NCBI GenBank assembly: GCA_051530055.1
Contig: CM121341.1
Span: 4,898,001 to 4,962,000, forward strand
Length of the DNA: 64,000 bases
Reading direction: 5' to 3'
Origin: Neoechinorhynchus agilis
Lineage: Eukaryota > Acanthocephala
Part shown: in pieces, positions 1 to 8,856 of the stretch
How the letters are laid out: each line of letters starts with the position of its first letter
Position numbering within the stretch: position 1 is the first letter of the stretch
Program-made: the position numbers and the translations under genes
The notes under the pieces: generated by a model
Told to the model about the DNA's origin: nothing
Database searches by the model: none
Seen by the model: only the letters and a program-made list of their open reading frames with translations

Positions 1-135
1 TCTTTGGCCATCGTACAATCCATAAGTCCTTAGTCCGAAGACGAGGAAATAAAGAGTATAAAGAAGCTGGTACTTGCCAAACCCACAACTCGTTAAAATT
101 CCGGAAAATTCCATCGATTTTTCCGCCATAAACAA
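1..135 (-). CDS. Possible N-terminal exon of a major-facilitator-type transporter (partial)
   Basis: The minus-strand ORF starts at 135 and runs off the left window edge; the full version is in the right copy (27744-27926). The first residues include a Gly-Phe-Gly-Lys-Tyr-Gln motif followed by a hydrophobic stretch. This resembles the start of SLC22/SV2-like transporters, where a short cytoplasmic segment with a GFG-(K/R)-(Y/F)-Q motif precedes the first transmembrane helix. No further exons can be seen, so the family call is tentative. It could also be a chance ORF. Confidence 0.3.
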   Translation of the reverse strand, partial: MFMAEKSMEFSGILTSCGFGKYQLLYTLYFLVFGLRTYGLYDGQR

Positions 136-676
136 ACGTCAATAATTCAACCTTAAAATATGTCAATTATTTTGTTAACGAATAGTAATTTTTTTCATTG
201 CGCCGACGAAATAAAAATAGACATTCTAAATAAGTTCGAATTTTAACAACTCGTTTTCGCAACTTAAACAAGAAAAGATGTCTTCACTTTTCACTTTATT
301 GTCTCCTTTGTTTTAGTCACCTGATTTTAGATTTTAATTAAAGGATTTTCGAAGGTCAGGTTGTTTTTTCGAGCCTTTATTAGAAAAATACCATGCCGGA
401 TTATTATTGACTAATTTATTATAATTCTGTTATCCGTTGTCCGTCTAAATATTCGAAGCCAAAACATCAAATCAAACCCTTTTTGAATTTGCCATTTACT
501 TCAGCCTTGTCGAGTTCAGCCGTTTTATTGAATGATTGCTGTCTAAAAGTGAACTTCCATGATTATTTCCATTTTATTTCAAATTAATCGACGAATGTTT
601 CGGAAATTCATAGTTTTGTTTTCTTAGCTTCTGTTGTTGGAAAAAATTATAACGAAATGGACATAATAGATAAAAA
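136..676. other. Intergenic spacer
   Basis: AT-rich sequence with no convincing ORF, RNA gene or repeat. It is duplicated at 27927-28467. Confidence 0.6.
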
Positions 677-929
677 ATGATTTACTTTGCAATCTGTGAA
701 GATTTCGCGGAGGCTTTAAATCCTTGGTATGGAGATTTAGGCAGCGAGCATGTATCCGTCAATGGTTGCAAACAATCCCTTTTGTTTCTCATTTTTAGTA
801 GTCAGAATTCATAACTGTTTAATTTCAGATTCTCGTGACCTGGTGAACCGAACTCGATTGTCGGCATCTCCCAATCGCCTTTTTTATGTGCCGTCCGACG
901 AAACAGTAAAGATCGCAGTGCCCAACTGA
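677..929 (+). CDS. Candidate small two-exon gene, 62 aa, unknown function
   Basis: I do not recognise this protein. Exon 1 runs 677-764, from ATG to a GTTGCA donor. The intron is 765-828 (64 bp) and ends in TTTAATTTCAG. Exon 2 runs 829-929 to a TGA and joins in phase. The encoded peptide is mixed-charge with no signal peptide or membrane segment. The support is the fit of donor, acceptor and frame, and an intron length like that of the dynein gene here. A separate 54-codon ORF (938-1102) follows immediately, so the exon model may be incomplete or wrong. The same structure is at 28468-28720. Confidence 0.3.
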
Positions 930-1028
930 AACTTAAGATGCGGTCTTGGAACAATCGGGACGATGTAGCCTCATCCGTCGGTAATCAGCTGGAAGGCACG
1001 AGACGCCGAAGTGAGCGCAATTCAGTCC

Positions 1029-1396
1029 ACTTTTATAATCTTAACGAAGGTACGGCGCACCCATTGATCGAGGCCGTTTATAAACACAAAATTAAATATT
1101 GATTTTGTTTATTAGTCGATTTATAAGAATCATTATTTCAATGTCAAATAAGTTAGAACGATGATTAATCAGTTGATCTACGGCGACCTGTCAAGAAACG
1201 AAGTTTAATAAGAACATTTTAAGTCAACAAAACAAAAAACGCTAACAAAATGGTATCCAAAACACCATCCTCGATGCTGACAAATATTTGTCCATTTATT
1301 TACCATTGTTTGTTCATGGCGATTTACGGATAAAGCGGAACGATTCGAACCTGTTCAATGTGAACTCTCTCTTGGTGTTGTTCTGACCTCGATCAA
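1029..1396 (+). promoter_or_regulatory. Conserved 5' flank of forkhead module A1
   Basis: From the motif CACTTTTATAATCTTAACG onward this sequence is shared with the 5' flanks of other form-A forkhead copies (18345-18712, the last part before 58948, and 63653-64000). To the left of it the copies diverge. The final bases before the ATG include CTCTCTCTTGGTGTTGTTCTG, conserved in all A copies visible. It probably contains the promoter and 5' UTR, but I see no diagnostic core element. A 54-codon ORF (938-1102) overlaps its start. Confidence 0.45.
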
Positions 1397-1867
1397 ATGC
1401 ATTCCTCTGCAGAAATAGTGAACGGCGCAATCAGTGAATGGGACCACGCAAGTTATGCGGATTTAATAGAAGCAGCGCTCGAAAACAGTTTGATCGGCAT
1501 ACTGCGGGTCAATGAAATCTACGAATGGATTCAGGACAATATCCCATATTTCCAACAAAGAACAGATAGCAAGTCGTGGAAAGGATCGATCAGGAATACA
1601 CTGTCCTATTGTCAAAGATTCAGGAAAATTCCGGTTCGAGGGAGACCGAGGAAATCGTTTTGGGCGATCAATGATAACAGGACGAGTGGTCGACTGTGGC
1701 GACCAAAAGGACGACAACAAATTGCCGAGGAATTAAGGATTCAGCGTCCTCATCTGAATGGAAATGTTTCTCAAGTAGTTCAACCGGACAATTCAAGAAT
1801 CGGCGAACAGGAGAACTTGGCGGTTACAGATCAAGTGATGCCAAACGGCCACCGAAATTCAGAGTGA
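1397..1867 (+). CDS. FOXO-like forkhead domain protein, form A, copy A1
   Basis: 156 aa. Residues 19-75 align with the forkhead winged helix: SYADLIEAAL (helix 1), IYEWI and PYF (helix 2), WKGSIRNTLS (recognition helix 3), then FRKI and SFWAI in the wing. Spacing is closest to FOXO/DAF-16 proteins, which share SYADLI, IYEW and PYF. Residues equivalent to Asn, His and Asn of the canonical WKNSIRHNLS are Gly, Asn and Thr, so base-specific contacts may be altered. The C-terminal half is basic and polar with no known domain. CCTCTGCAG just after the ATG could be a splice acceptor, and the stop overlaps a perfect GTGAGT donor, so this may be an internal exon of a longer gene. Four other copies keep the frame open. 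Confidence 0.7.
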   Translation: MHSSAEIVNGAISEWDHASYADLIEAALENSLIGILRVNEIYEWIQDNIPYFQQRTDSKSWKGSIRNTLSYCQRFRKIPVRGRPRKSFWAINDNRTSGRLWRPKGRQQIAEELRIQRPHLNGNVSQVVQPDNSRIGEQENLAVTDQVMPNGHRNSE

Positions 1868-2253
1868 GTTTCCGTTGATCGGAAATGGTGACCTCAATAC
1901 TTAAAAAAGATGGATAAATGGAAGCCATCAGTGAGTTTAAGTTGAGGATCAAGACGTCTTTTGTTAATAAAGAACGTGTCTATAATTTCTAATCAAATTT
2001 CATTGAAAAACAAATTCGCCTTTTCAACTAAAATTTCTTAGTAGATTCGCTTTCGTACTAAAATTAATTGCTTTAAATAAAATTAGAAAGCAATTTTACG
2101 AATAATTTCCTTCAGGAAGATGACGATGATCTTCACCTTGATTGCAATTATCAATTTTAGTAGTTATTTTCTTGTCCATGGGACTCCCGAGTTGTTTAGG
2201 ATGAAAAGTTTATGAGTTCTTTGATATTCGTCGCGCAGTTCAATAGAAACATC
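1868..2253. other. Downstream flank of forkhead A1
   Basis: No gene is seen. It is similar to the 3' flanks of other forkhead copies (19184-19480, 59419-59600, 61735-62140), including GTTAATAAAGAA, which supplies an AATAAA signal about 100 bases after the stop codon. It ends at the Gypsy insertion point. Confidence 0.55.
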
Positions 2254-2256
2254 CAT

Positions 2257-2304
2257 TGCGGCGACAGTAGATTTTTGGATCTACTGATGCCAGCTACCAC
2301 AACA
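2257..2304 (+). repeat. 5' LTR remnant (48 bp)
   Basis: TGCGGCGACAG...CCACAACA matches the last 48 bases of the 3' LTR with four mismatches. It is followed by TTGGTGAGCCCGACG, which looks like the primer-binding-site region of Gypsy elements. The upstream part of the LTR is absent although the apparent target-site duplication is present. Confidence 0.7.
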
Positions 2305-2997
2305 ATTGGTGAGCCCGACGCTGTCGACGGTAGTTCGACAGTAGAAGCGAATAGCAACTTGAATACCGTTTCTCTGAAGCTCCCCCAGTTTTGGTCACAA
2401 CAACCACGAATCTGGTTCGTCCAAGCTGAGGCTCAATATTTCAACAGATCAAACAAAATATCACTACGTTATTGCTTCACTTGATCAAGAAACTGCTATA
2501 AGGATTATCGACATTCTGGAATCGTCGCCAAAGTCAGGAAAGTACGTCCGGCTCAAAGAGCGCTTGCTGGAAACGTATAGTTTGTCACAGAAAGGGCAAA
2601 TCGAATCCTTCACACAAGGTCGCATGGAGACGAAAAGCCTTCAGCGTTAATGGATGAGATGCTGGAGTACCTCGAAAGCAACCTGTCATGTTTCTTATTC
2701 CGCGAAATATTTCTTGAGCGCATGCCTGGGGAGATCCGATCTATTCTAGTTCATTCGAAAATAACCGAACCTCGTGAGCTTGCACGCGCTGCCGACAACA
2801 TTTTGCAATCACGGCAACCTTTAGGGTCCTCAATAAAAAAAAAAATTGCGACCAAGCAAATCCCAGTAACAGTATCAGATTTATGCTATTACCACCGTAA
2901 ATTTGGAGATAGAGCAAGGAAATGTAGATCACTTTGTAAGCGATCAGCGGATTTCAAATTGAAAGCCAACCCAAAAAACGAATTGACCGATCAATAG
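2289..2997 (+). pseudogene. Gypsy gag remnant
   Basis: Three frames contain consecutive pieces of a Gag capsid. The first has a Leu-Pro-x-Phe-Trp motif and a Phe-Val-Gln-Ala-Glu-Ala segment. The second has the TKYHYVIASL segment. The third (2650-2997) has MDEMLEYL, the FREIFLERMP motif, and a residual Cys-containing segment (CYYHRKFG) where a zinc knuckle would be expected. At least two frameshifts separate them, so no Gag can be made. Confidence 0.75.
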
Positions 2998-3005
2998 TAG
3001 AGGCA

Positions 3006-6000
3006 ATGATGATCGGTCCCTCTGTCAACCTAAACGAACGCCAAAGTGGACGACGGTTCCTAGTCGATACTGGTGCCGAAATCAGCGTCCTTCCAGCCAC
3101 AACACTCGATAAACAGACCAAACACCCTGGCAGAGCACTTACAGCTGCGAACGGTTCAACAATCCCAAGATTCGGCAACAAGCTACTGCAGTTGAATTTC
3201 GGTAAAACTCAGACGGAATGGATGTTCACTATTGCCGCGGTTAAACACCCTATCCTAGGCGCTGATTTCCTTCGACACTCAGGTTTACTGGTCGACTTAA
3301 GGAATAAGCAGTTGGTTAGTTCAGAAACTTTCGCAATGATACCATTAGCCTCCACTCGTGTATCGATCGAAGCCCTCAGTGTCGATTTCCTCGGATCGAA
3401 GAACGACGAATTTAGTAAAATTCTCGCAGATTTCCCCGATATAACGAGACCTACCTTTTCGGACGTTTCGACCAAACATGCAGTGGAGCACATTATTGAG
3501 ACACAAGGACAACCACTCCATGCTAGACCGCGAGGCCTCCCATTCGATAAATTCGCTATTACTAAATCCGAATTCAAAAATATGGAGGATCTTGGAATCA
3601 TTAGACGCTCAAATAGCCAGTGGTCGTCTCCGTTGCATCTCGTACCCAAATCAGGCCGTGGATGGCGTCCTTGTGGCGATTACCGCAGGCTAAAGATATC
3701 CGATTCCTCGAGTACAAGATTTTTCAGCTAAACTCGCTGGAACAACGATTTTCTCGAAAACAGACCTTGTCCGAGGGTACCATCAAATTCGGGTGGCGGA
3801 ACTGGACATACCAAAAACTGCGATTTTTACGCCTTTTAGCCTTTCTGAATTTCTTCGTATGCCTTTCGGGTTGAAAAATGCTGCATAAACATTCCAGCGG
3901 TTAATGGTAACAGTTTTTCAGGTATGGATTTTACTTTCGTCTACTTAGATGATATACTGATCGCGAGTTCAAATCGATCCGAGCACAGGAAACACCTACG
4001 AACATTGTTCGATCGACTCTCAGAGTACGGCCTCGTTTTGAACCCAGATAAGTGTGAGTTCGGGGTAGAACAGATCGATTTCCTAGAACACCGGGTGAGT
4101 GGACGAGGTGCAGTACAATTGCCAGATAAAGTTAGCGCGATTCGCAGTTTCCCTCCTCCAACATCCACCAAAGCTTTGCAAGGATTTGTTGGTATGGTAA
4201 ATTATTATCATCATTTCATCCCTTCGGCAGTTTCTTCGGATGCGTCCGGTCTACCAAGCGCTTTCTGGTAAAACAAATCTACGAAGTTTTTCTTGGACAG
4301 TTGAAATGGCTTCAGCATTCGAAAAAACTAAAGCCGCTCTAGCAAACGCAATATTCACTACTAAAAGAACTATGAAGCGAAAAATTGGTTATTGTAAAGA
4401 GGTAGTTTCGACATGATGATGGTCTCCGTTGGCGCCGGCGTTGTTATCACAGCTGTAAATCTAAGACGATTCGGTTGAAAGGTTTCTCTATGATAGTTCG
4501 CTAGTGCAGAATCCTTCTTAGAGAACTTTAGTTTCGTTAACCACCAAGTAAATATTCTCTCTTCCGATTCGAATCGATTATGAACCGATGAGCCCAATGA
4601 TTTGCGTTTCATTAAGAAATTTTCGTTTTCTGGATTATCCGAAACACAATTCATTTGATTATGTCTGTCAGTGTAACTTACGTTCGTATTGAACTTTTTT
4701 AGCTGAAAAAACAATATTCCCCGATCCTTCCATTGCTTTGTGCAAATAAAGACTTTAGCAAACGCAACGATGCTTTGACATTCAGTGACCCACGCACCAA
4801 TCTCTATCAGTACAGATGTATTCGAGTTTACTATTGGCGTTGTTCTACAGCAGAAAGTGTCCGATTCATGGCAGTTGCTGGCATTCTTCAACAAACAACT
4901 GCGTAAACCTGAACAACGGTACAGCACCTTCGATCGCGAGCTTCGGGCCATGTATCTCGCTGTCCGACATTTTCGATATTACGTCGAGGGCCGATCGTTT
5001 ACGATTTACACTGATCATCGATCTTTAGTTTATGCGATGTCAAAAGTTTCGGATCCTTGGTCCGCCCGTCAACAACGACATTTGAATTATATATCTGAGT
5101 TCACGACCAATATCGAACTCATTAGTGGACAAGAGAACCAAGTTGCCGATGCATTGTCCCGCGTTGATTATTTAGCCAGTATTTCCGAAGGAATATCGTT
5201 TGAAGCGATGACAGAAGATCAAAAGTCTGATCAACACATCCATACATATCGTTCAGCGAATACCTCGCTACAGTTGAAATAAATTCCTTTCAATAGCACA
5301 GGACAAACTATTTTGTGTGGCATTTCGACTGGCCGTTATAGACCGTTGGTACCATCATCTTGGACGAAACGAGTTTTCGAGGCTGTACACCAGCTACCCC
5401 ACCCTGGAATTAAAGCAACCCGAAAATTGGTTAAAACAAAATACGTTTGGCCTGGTTTAACAAAGGATGTTGGTGCCAGGGTTCAGTCATGCATCGGATG
5501 TCAAAAGGCTAAGGTTCAAAGACGCATACGAGCACGGCTTTCTCTTTTCGAACCTCCGCAACGTCGATTTGATCACATCCGTAAAGATTTAGTAGGTCCG
5601 CTACTGGGATCACAAGGTTTCACTCATTTATTAACCGTGGTAGACCGATATACTCGATGGCCCGAGGCAATTTCTTTAAATAATACCAACGCCGTAACGT
5701 GTGCAAAAGCACTTATCAGCCAATGGATGGCTCGTTTTGGTATTCGTAACGACATCTCCTCCGATCGAGGACCACAGTTCATATCAGAGCTGTGGAGAGC
5801 AATCGCCGAACATTTATGAATGAAGCTCCACCGCATAACCGCGTATCATCCTCAATCCAATGATATGGTAGAAAGATTCCACAGGCATCTGAAATCGGCT
5901 TTGAAAGCTCGTCTCTGCGGGAACAATTGGATCGACGAACTGCCTTGGATTTTGTTAGGAATTCGCACGGCGCCCAAAGCCGACCTTGATTCCTCGGCAG

Positions 6001-6419
6001 CAGAGCATGAATATGGAAGTGCCATCAACATACCTGCCGATTTTCTTAATTCCTCACTTAGCCGAGTCGATTCTCACACTGATCTACAACGGCGACGTAA
6101 TAAAGTTAAATCTCTTGCTCCCACGCTCGTTGTGAACCGTGTTAAATTGACGACGTTTGTACCAAATACTCTCAGAAGAGCACCGCTCGTTTTTGTCAGA
6201 CGCGGTCAGCATGGGAATCCTACACAGGTGCCGAATACCGGACCTTACAAAGTACTTGATCGCAACGAAAAGTTTTTCATGATCGATCTCGGTGGAAAAC
6301 CAGAGAACGTATCGATAGACCTCCTCAAACAAGCGTATATCGATCCAGCATCACCCGTCATTCTCGCTCAACTTACTAAACGAGGCAGACCTCGCAAAAA
6401 AACGGAAGAACATTCTTGA
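3006..6419 (+). pseudogene. Gypsy pol remnant (protease, RT, RNase H, integrase)
   Basis: Protease: Asp-Thr-Gly-Ala active-site motif at about 3067-3080. RT: the GRGWRPCGDYR segment ends near 3700, then frames break several times until the intact YLDD catalytic motif at about 3942. A nested insertion at 4340-4767 interrupts the gene. RNase H resumes with GVVLQQ, FDRELRA and YTDHRSL (to 5282). Integrase (5313-6419) keeps a His/Cys zinc-binding segment and the catalytic context SSDRGPQF and HPQSNDMVERF, but has a TGA at 5817-5819. The tail GGKPENVSIDLLK is typical of Mag-like integrases. Non-functional. Confidence 0.88.
4340..4767. mobile_element. Nested ~404-bp insertion with 12-bp target-site duplication
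   Basis: The Gypsy RT/RNase H sequence is interrupted between two copies of TAGCAAACGCAA (4340-4351 and 4756-4767). Removing the insert plus one repeat restores contiguous Gypsy similarity. The insert (4352-4755) has no recognisable protein. Near its right end it has TGCAAATAAAGACTT, and internally GATTCGAATCG, which only weakly resembles a tRNA-type B box. A SINE or other short retro-insertion fits the duplication length. The minus ORF spanning it (4370-4951) crosses the junction and is fortuitous. Confidence 0.75.
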
Positions 6420-6428
6420 GGGGGCTAT

Positions 6429-6550
6429 GTAGTGACCATTAACGACGCCACAAGGTTCATGTTAACGTTTTCGGTGTTATGTTGAATAAAAACCAATTTC
6501 TGTGCGGCGAAAGTAGATTTTTCGATCTACTGATGCCAACTACAACAACA
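6429..6550 (+). repeat. 3' LTR (about 122 bp)
   Basis: It begins TGTAGTGACC just after the purine run, ends CAACAACA, and has a TTGAATAAAAAC polyadenylation signal. The last 48 bp match the 5' remnant. The left limit is inferred from the TG terminus and purine tract, because the 5' LTR is too short to define it. Confidence 0.6.
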
Positions 6551-6555
6551 CATTG

Positions 6556-7202
6556 TTATTTGAATAAATCGCAAGTTTTTCATTTTTATCGCTTCACATT
6601 TCCATTCAAAGCACTGAGTAATCTCCAGTTTTCCTGGAAAAAATGTGCCTTCGACTGAATAGACCAGCGGCGATCGACGATCACCGATTCGCCCGTCTTT
6701 CATCTCCTTAGAAAAGCGATTCCTTTTAACTTACTGATAAACTTCGAGTTTCATCGCCATCTCTAATCGATATCGGGCATTTTCTTTTAATAAAAATCAC
6801 ATTCGTAAAGCGTTAAGAATTTGTATTAAGTACAAAAGAGAAAAATTATTAAGACGTTATTTAATGAAGTTTTAATAGAGTTCATGTTTTTCATTGTTCG
6901 TAAATGTCTTTTTTCTATGGAATGAAATTTTTCTGTGTTTAGAGAGTAGATTTTTTATTATTTATACTGGTTTTGTACTTTCACGATCATTGTAAGAATT
7001 TATACAAATTTAACCCACGAGGATTAACTCTCAAAATTTTTTGAAAACTTCTTTGTTCGCAAAAGAAATAAATAGTCCATGGGTTTTTTTCCATTTTTGC
7101 CTTACTTTTCGCCTTTTTTCCTTTCATGATAGAAGTGTCGACAAAACAATTTATTAAAATGCGATGCTCTTAGTATTTGGTTTAAATAAGAGTCCGTATC
7201 CT
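6556..7202. other. Spacer with dispersed repeat pieces
   Basis: No gene is seen. 6556-6590 continues the pre-insertion flank (compare 62147-62180). 6593-6715 is a diverged copy of the repeat at 7783-8011 and 60866-61140. 6745-6990 matches 19480-19722 in the A2 module, showing the forkhead modules share long 3' flanks. Confidence 0.55.
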
Positions 7203-7586
7203 TCAAAAATCTTTACTCAAATGATTGTCGTCAAAATACGGACAAGGATTGTTCCGGAACAAAACGATCTCCTGCGGCATCGTCTTCTTCAATAAATGAG
7301 GCCACTTATATTTGACCAATTTATCAATTTGGTAGTAAGTTCGAAAGAGCAGGTAGTAGAACGGATAGCTTAACCGATCGATAGTTAATATTACTGGTCT
7401 CTGATTCAAATCTACTGAGTAGACTGTGTGATTTCGACATTCTCGGGAAATTATATAGTCCACTGAAAAGCAAACTTCCACGAGTATTTGAATGCACTGT
7501 TTAAGAAATAATCGTAAAGCATAGCCGCACAAATCAAAATTTTTAGACGTATCGGTCACACTTTCCACCACCACCGTAAAATCCAT
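7203..7586 (-). CDS. Hypothetical protein, 127 aa, left copy
   Basis: I do not recognise this protein. A true ATG lies at 7586 and the frame is open to 7203. On the coding strand an AATAAA occurs about 50 bases after the stop. The protein is Cys- and Tyr-rich with several short hydrophobic runs but no clear signal peptide or helix long enough for a confident membrane span. It may be a single-exon gene or the terminal exon of a longer one. It lies between repeat copies, so it could be a chance ORF. The right copy is 34994-35377. Confidence 0.35.
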   Translation of the reverse strand: MDFTVVVESVTDTSKNFDLCGYALRLFLKQCIQILVEVCFSVDYIISRECRNHTVYSVDLNQRPVILTIDRLSYPFYYLLFRTYYQIDKLVKYKWPHLLKKTMPQEIVLFRNNPCPYFDDNHLSKDF

Positions 7587-7782
7587 CTTAAACCTTCGAT
7601 AAGTTCGAATTGCGACTGTCTTATTTCCGTCTGTCTAGTTGAAATTATAAATGGCACAAATATTACAAGGGCATAAAACATATCGTTTTTTCTCTTTTAC
7701 AATGCACTGGGATAGAACGCTCAGGTAATAGAAACGCATTTAGGACACGTTGACAGATTTTACTTTTATCTACTAAAATACT

Positions 7783-8011
7783 TTTGAGAAGCTTCACATT
7801 TCAATCCAAAGCTCTGAGCAATCTTAACCTTTCCCTTTAAAAAATTAACCTTCGATTGAATAGATAATCGGCTATCGATGATCACCAATCCGTCCGTCTG
7901 TGATCCCTCATTGCTTCGTTTGTCAATCTTAGTTTGAGACGCCAAGCGAAACGCTCGACAATATAAGTACGTTTTGTTCCAGCATTCATCTTGGTTAAGC
8001 AAATTGAAAGT
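7783..8011. repeat. Dispersed repeat shared with 60866-61140
   Basis: AAGCTTCACATTTCAATCC... continues with close similarity to 60866-61140. A shorter, more diverged copy is at 6593-6715. Relative to the 61-kb copy this one lacks a 57-bp block (61024-61080). In both places it directly precedes the 5' part of a form-B forkhead ORF, so it belongs to the form-B module. On the minus strand a frame reading NLLNQDECWNKTYL is conserved between copies, which may be a trace of an unrelated coding exon. Confidence 0.6.
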
Positions 8012-8180
8012 AATTTTGTTTCAGTCCACTGATGGTATAAACAGAAATATTCTAAAAGGTTTTACCTTCTGTATTCATAAGCATTAAAGCTCATAAAAAT
8101 GGATCGTAAAATACTAATTGTTTCGAATTGATTCGAAAGTTGATTTTGTTTTCAAAATGAAATAAAGAATCAAATGCACG

Positions 8181-8236
8181 ATACTAAAAAACCGCAAATT
8201 GGTGCAAAGCACCACAAAGAATTATCTTTTTAGTAT
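8181..8236. repeat. Short inverted repeat with internal hairpin
   Basis: ATACTAAAAA (8181-8190) is the exact inverse complement of TTTTTAGTAT (8227-8236). Between them GGTGC-AAA-GCACC (8201-8213) forms a perfect 5-bp stem. It lies in a ~260-bp stretch (about 8013-8276) absent from the equivalent position at 61140. It could be a small foldback insertion or a structured RNA; the sequence does not decide. Confidence 0.45.
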
Positions 8237-8341
8237 AATAACGTTCTTTTATAAAATTGACGGAAATCTTAAAGAATTGAAGCCAAATTGCCACCTCCAC
8301 CACCGACTGCACCGATGCCGCCTCGCGATCCCTGACTGAAC

Positions 8342-8842
8342 GTGTTTCTTCGAAGCTTGCGGACGGAGATGTTCGGGGGCTGTTCGGTTATTGTCATCCT
8401 CCGACAGTTTTGCAGAAGGAGACAACGCGACACTGTAAATACTCCAGCAGCGATCGAGAACAGTTTGACCAGAAGATTGCGGGTCAATGAAATCTACGAA
8501 TGGATTCAGGAGAATATCCCATATTTCCAACGAAGAACAGATACCAAGTCATGGAAAGGATCAATCAGGAATACACTATCTTATTGTCGAAGATTCAGGA
8601 AAATTCCTGTTCGAGAAAGACCCAGGAAATCTTTTTGGACGATCAATGATAGCAGGACGAGTGGTCGACTGTGGCGACCAAAAGGACGACGGCAAATTGT
8701 CGAGGAATTAAGGATTCAGCGTCCTCATCTGAATGGAAATGTATCTCAAGTAGTTCAACCGAACAATTCAAGAATCTACGAACAGGAGAACATAGCGGTT
8801 TCCGATCAAGTGATGGCAAACGGCCACCGAGAATCAGAGTGA
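8342..8842 (+). CDS. Forkhead-like protein, form B, copy B1 (helix 1 replaced)
   Basis: The frame is open for 166 codons. From ENSLTRRLRV onward it matches form A: IYEWI, PYF, WKGSIRNTLS, RFRKI and SFWTIN. The first ~44 residues are unrelated to form A, so helix 1 (SYADLIEAAL) is missing. The switch point ACTCCAGCAGCGATCGAG looks like a splice acceptor, so the coding exon may begin there and the displayed 5' portion may be intron or foreign sequence. The ORF ends at the same GTGAGT potential donor as form A, but 15 bases later the flank is replaced by a LINE. Without helix 1 a stable winged helix is doubtful. Right copy: 36133-36633. Confidence 0.5.
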   Translation: MFLRSLRTEMFGGCSVIVILRQFCRRRQRDTVNTPAAIENSLTRRLRVNEIYEWIQENIPYFQRRTDTKSWKGSIRNTLSYCRRFRKIPVRERPRKSFWTINDSRTSGRLWRPKGRRQIVEELRIQRPHLNGNVSQVVQPNNSRIYEQENIAVSDQVMANGHRESE

Positions 8843-8856
8843 GTTTCCGTTGATCA

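Larger units (their letters stand above)
2254..6555 (+). mobile_element. Degenerate Ty3/Gypsy LTR retrotransposon, left copy
   Basis: The order is residual 5' LTR (2257-2304), gag (about 2289-2997), protease, reverse transcriptase, RNase H, integrase (3006-6419), a purine run GAGGGGG and the 3' LTR (6429-6550). Flanking CATTG at 2254-2258 and 6551-6555 looks like a 5-bp target-site duplication. A paralogous empty site is present near 62142, so the insertion limits are well supported. Multiple frameshifts, an in-frame TGA in integrase and a nested insertion in the RT/RNase H region show it is dead. The C-terminal integrase tail and gag type suggest the Mag-like side of the Gypsy group. Confidence 0.9.

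Noticed and set aside
1463-1720. Antisense and alternate-frame ORFs inside the forkhead genes
   Set aside because: The forkhead motifs are unambiguous in the chosen frame; the other frames are shadows repeated in every copy.
3209-3649. 146-codon minus-strand ORF
   Set aside because: Antisense to Gypsy protease/RT, which has clear motifs on the plus strand.
4370-4951. 193-codon minus-strand ORF
   Set aside because: It crosses the junction between the nested insertion and Gypsy RNase H on the opposite strand, so it is a chance frame.
7766-8002. 78-codon minus ORF as a gene
   Set aside because: It begins with TTG, has no ATG in frame, and lies in a dispersed repeat.
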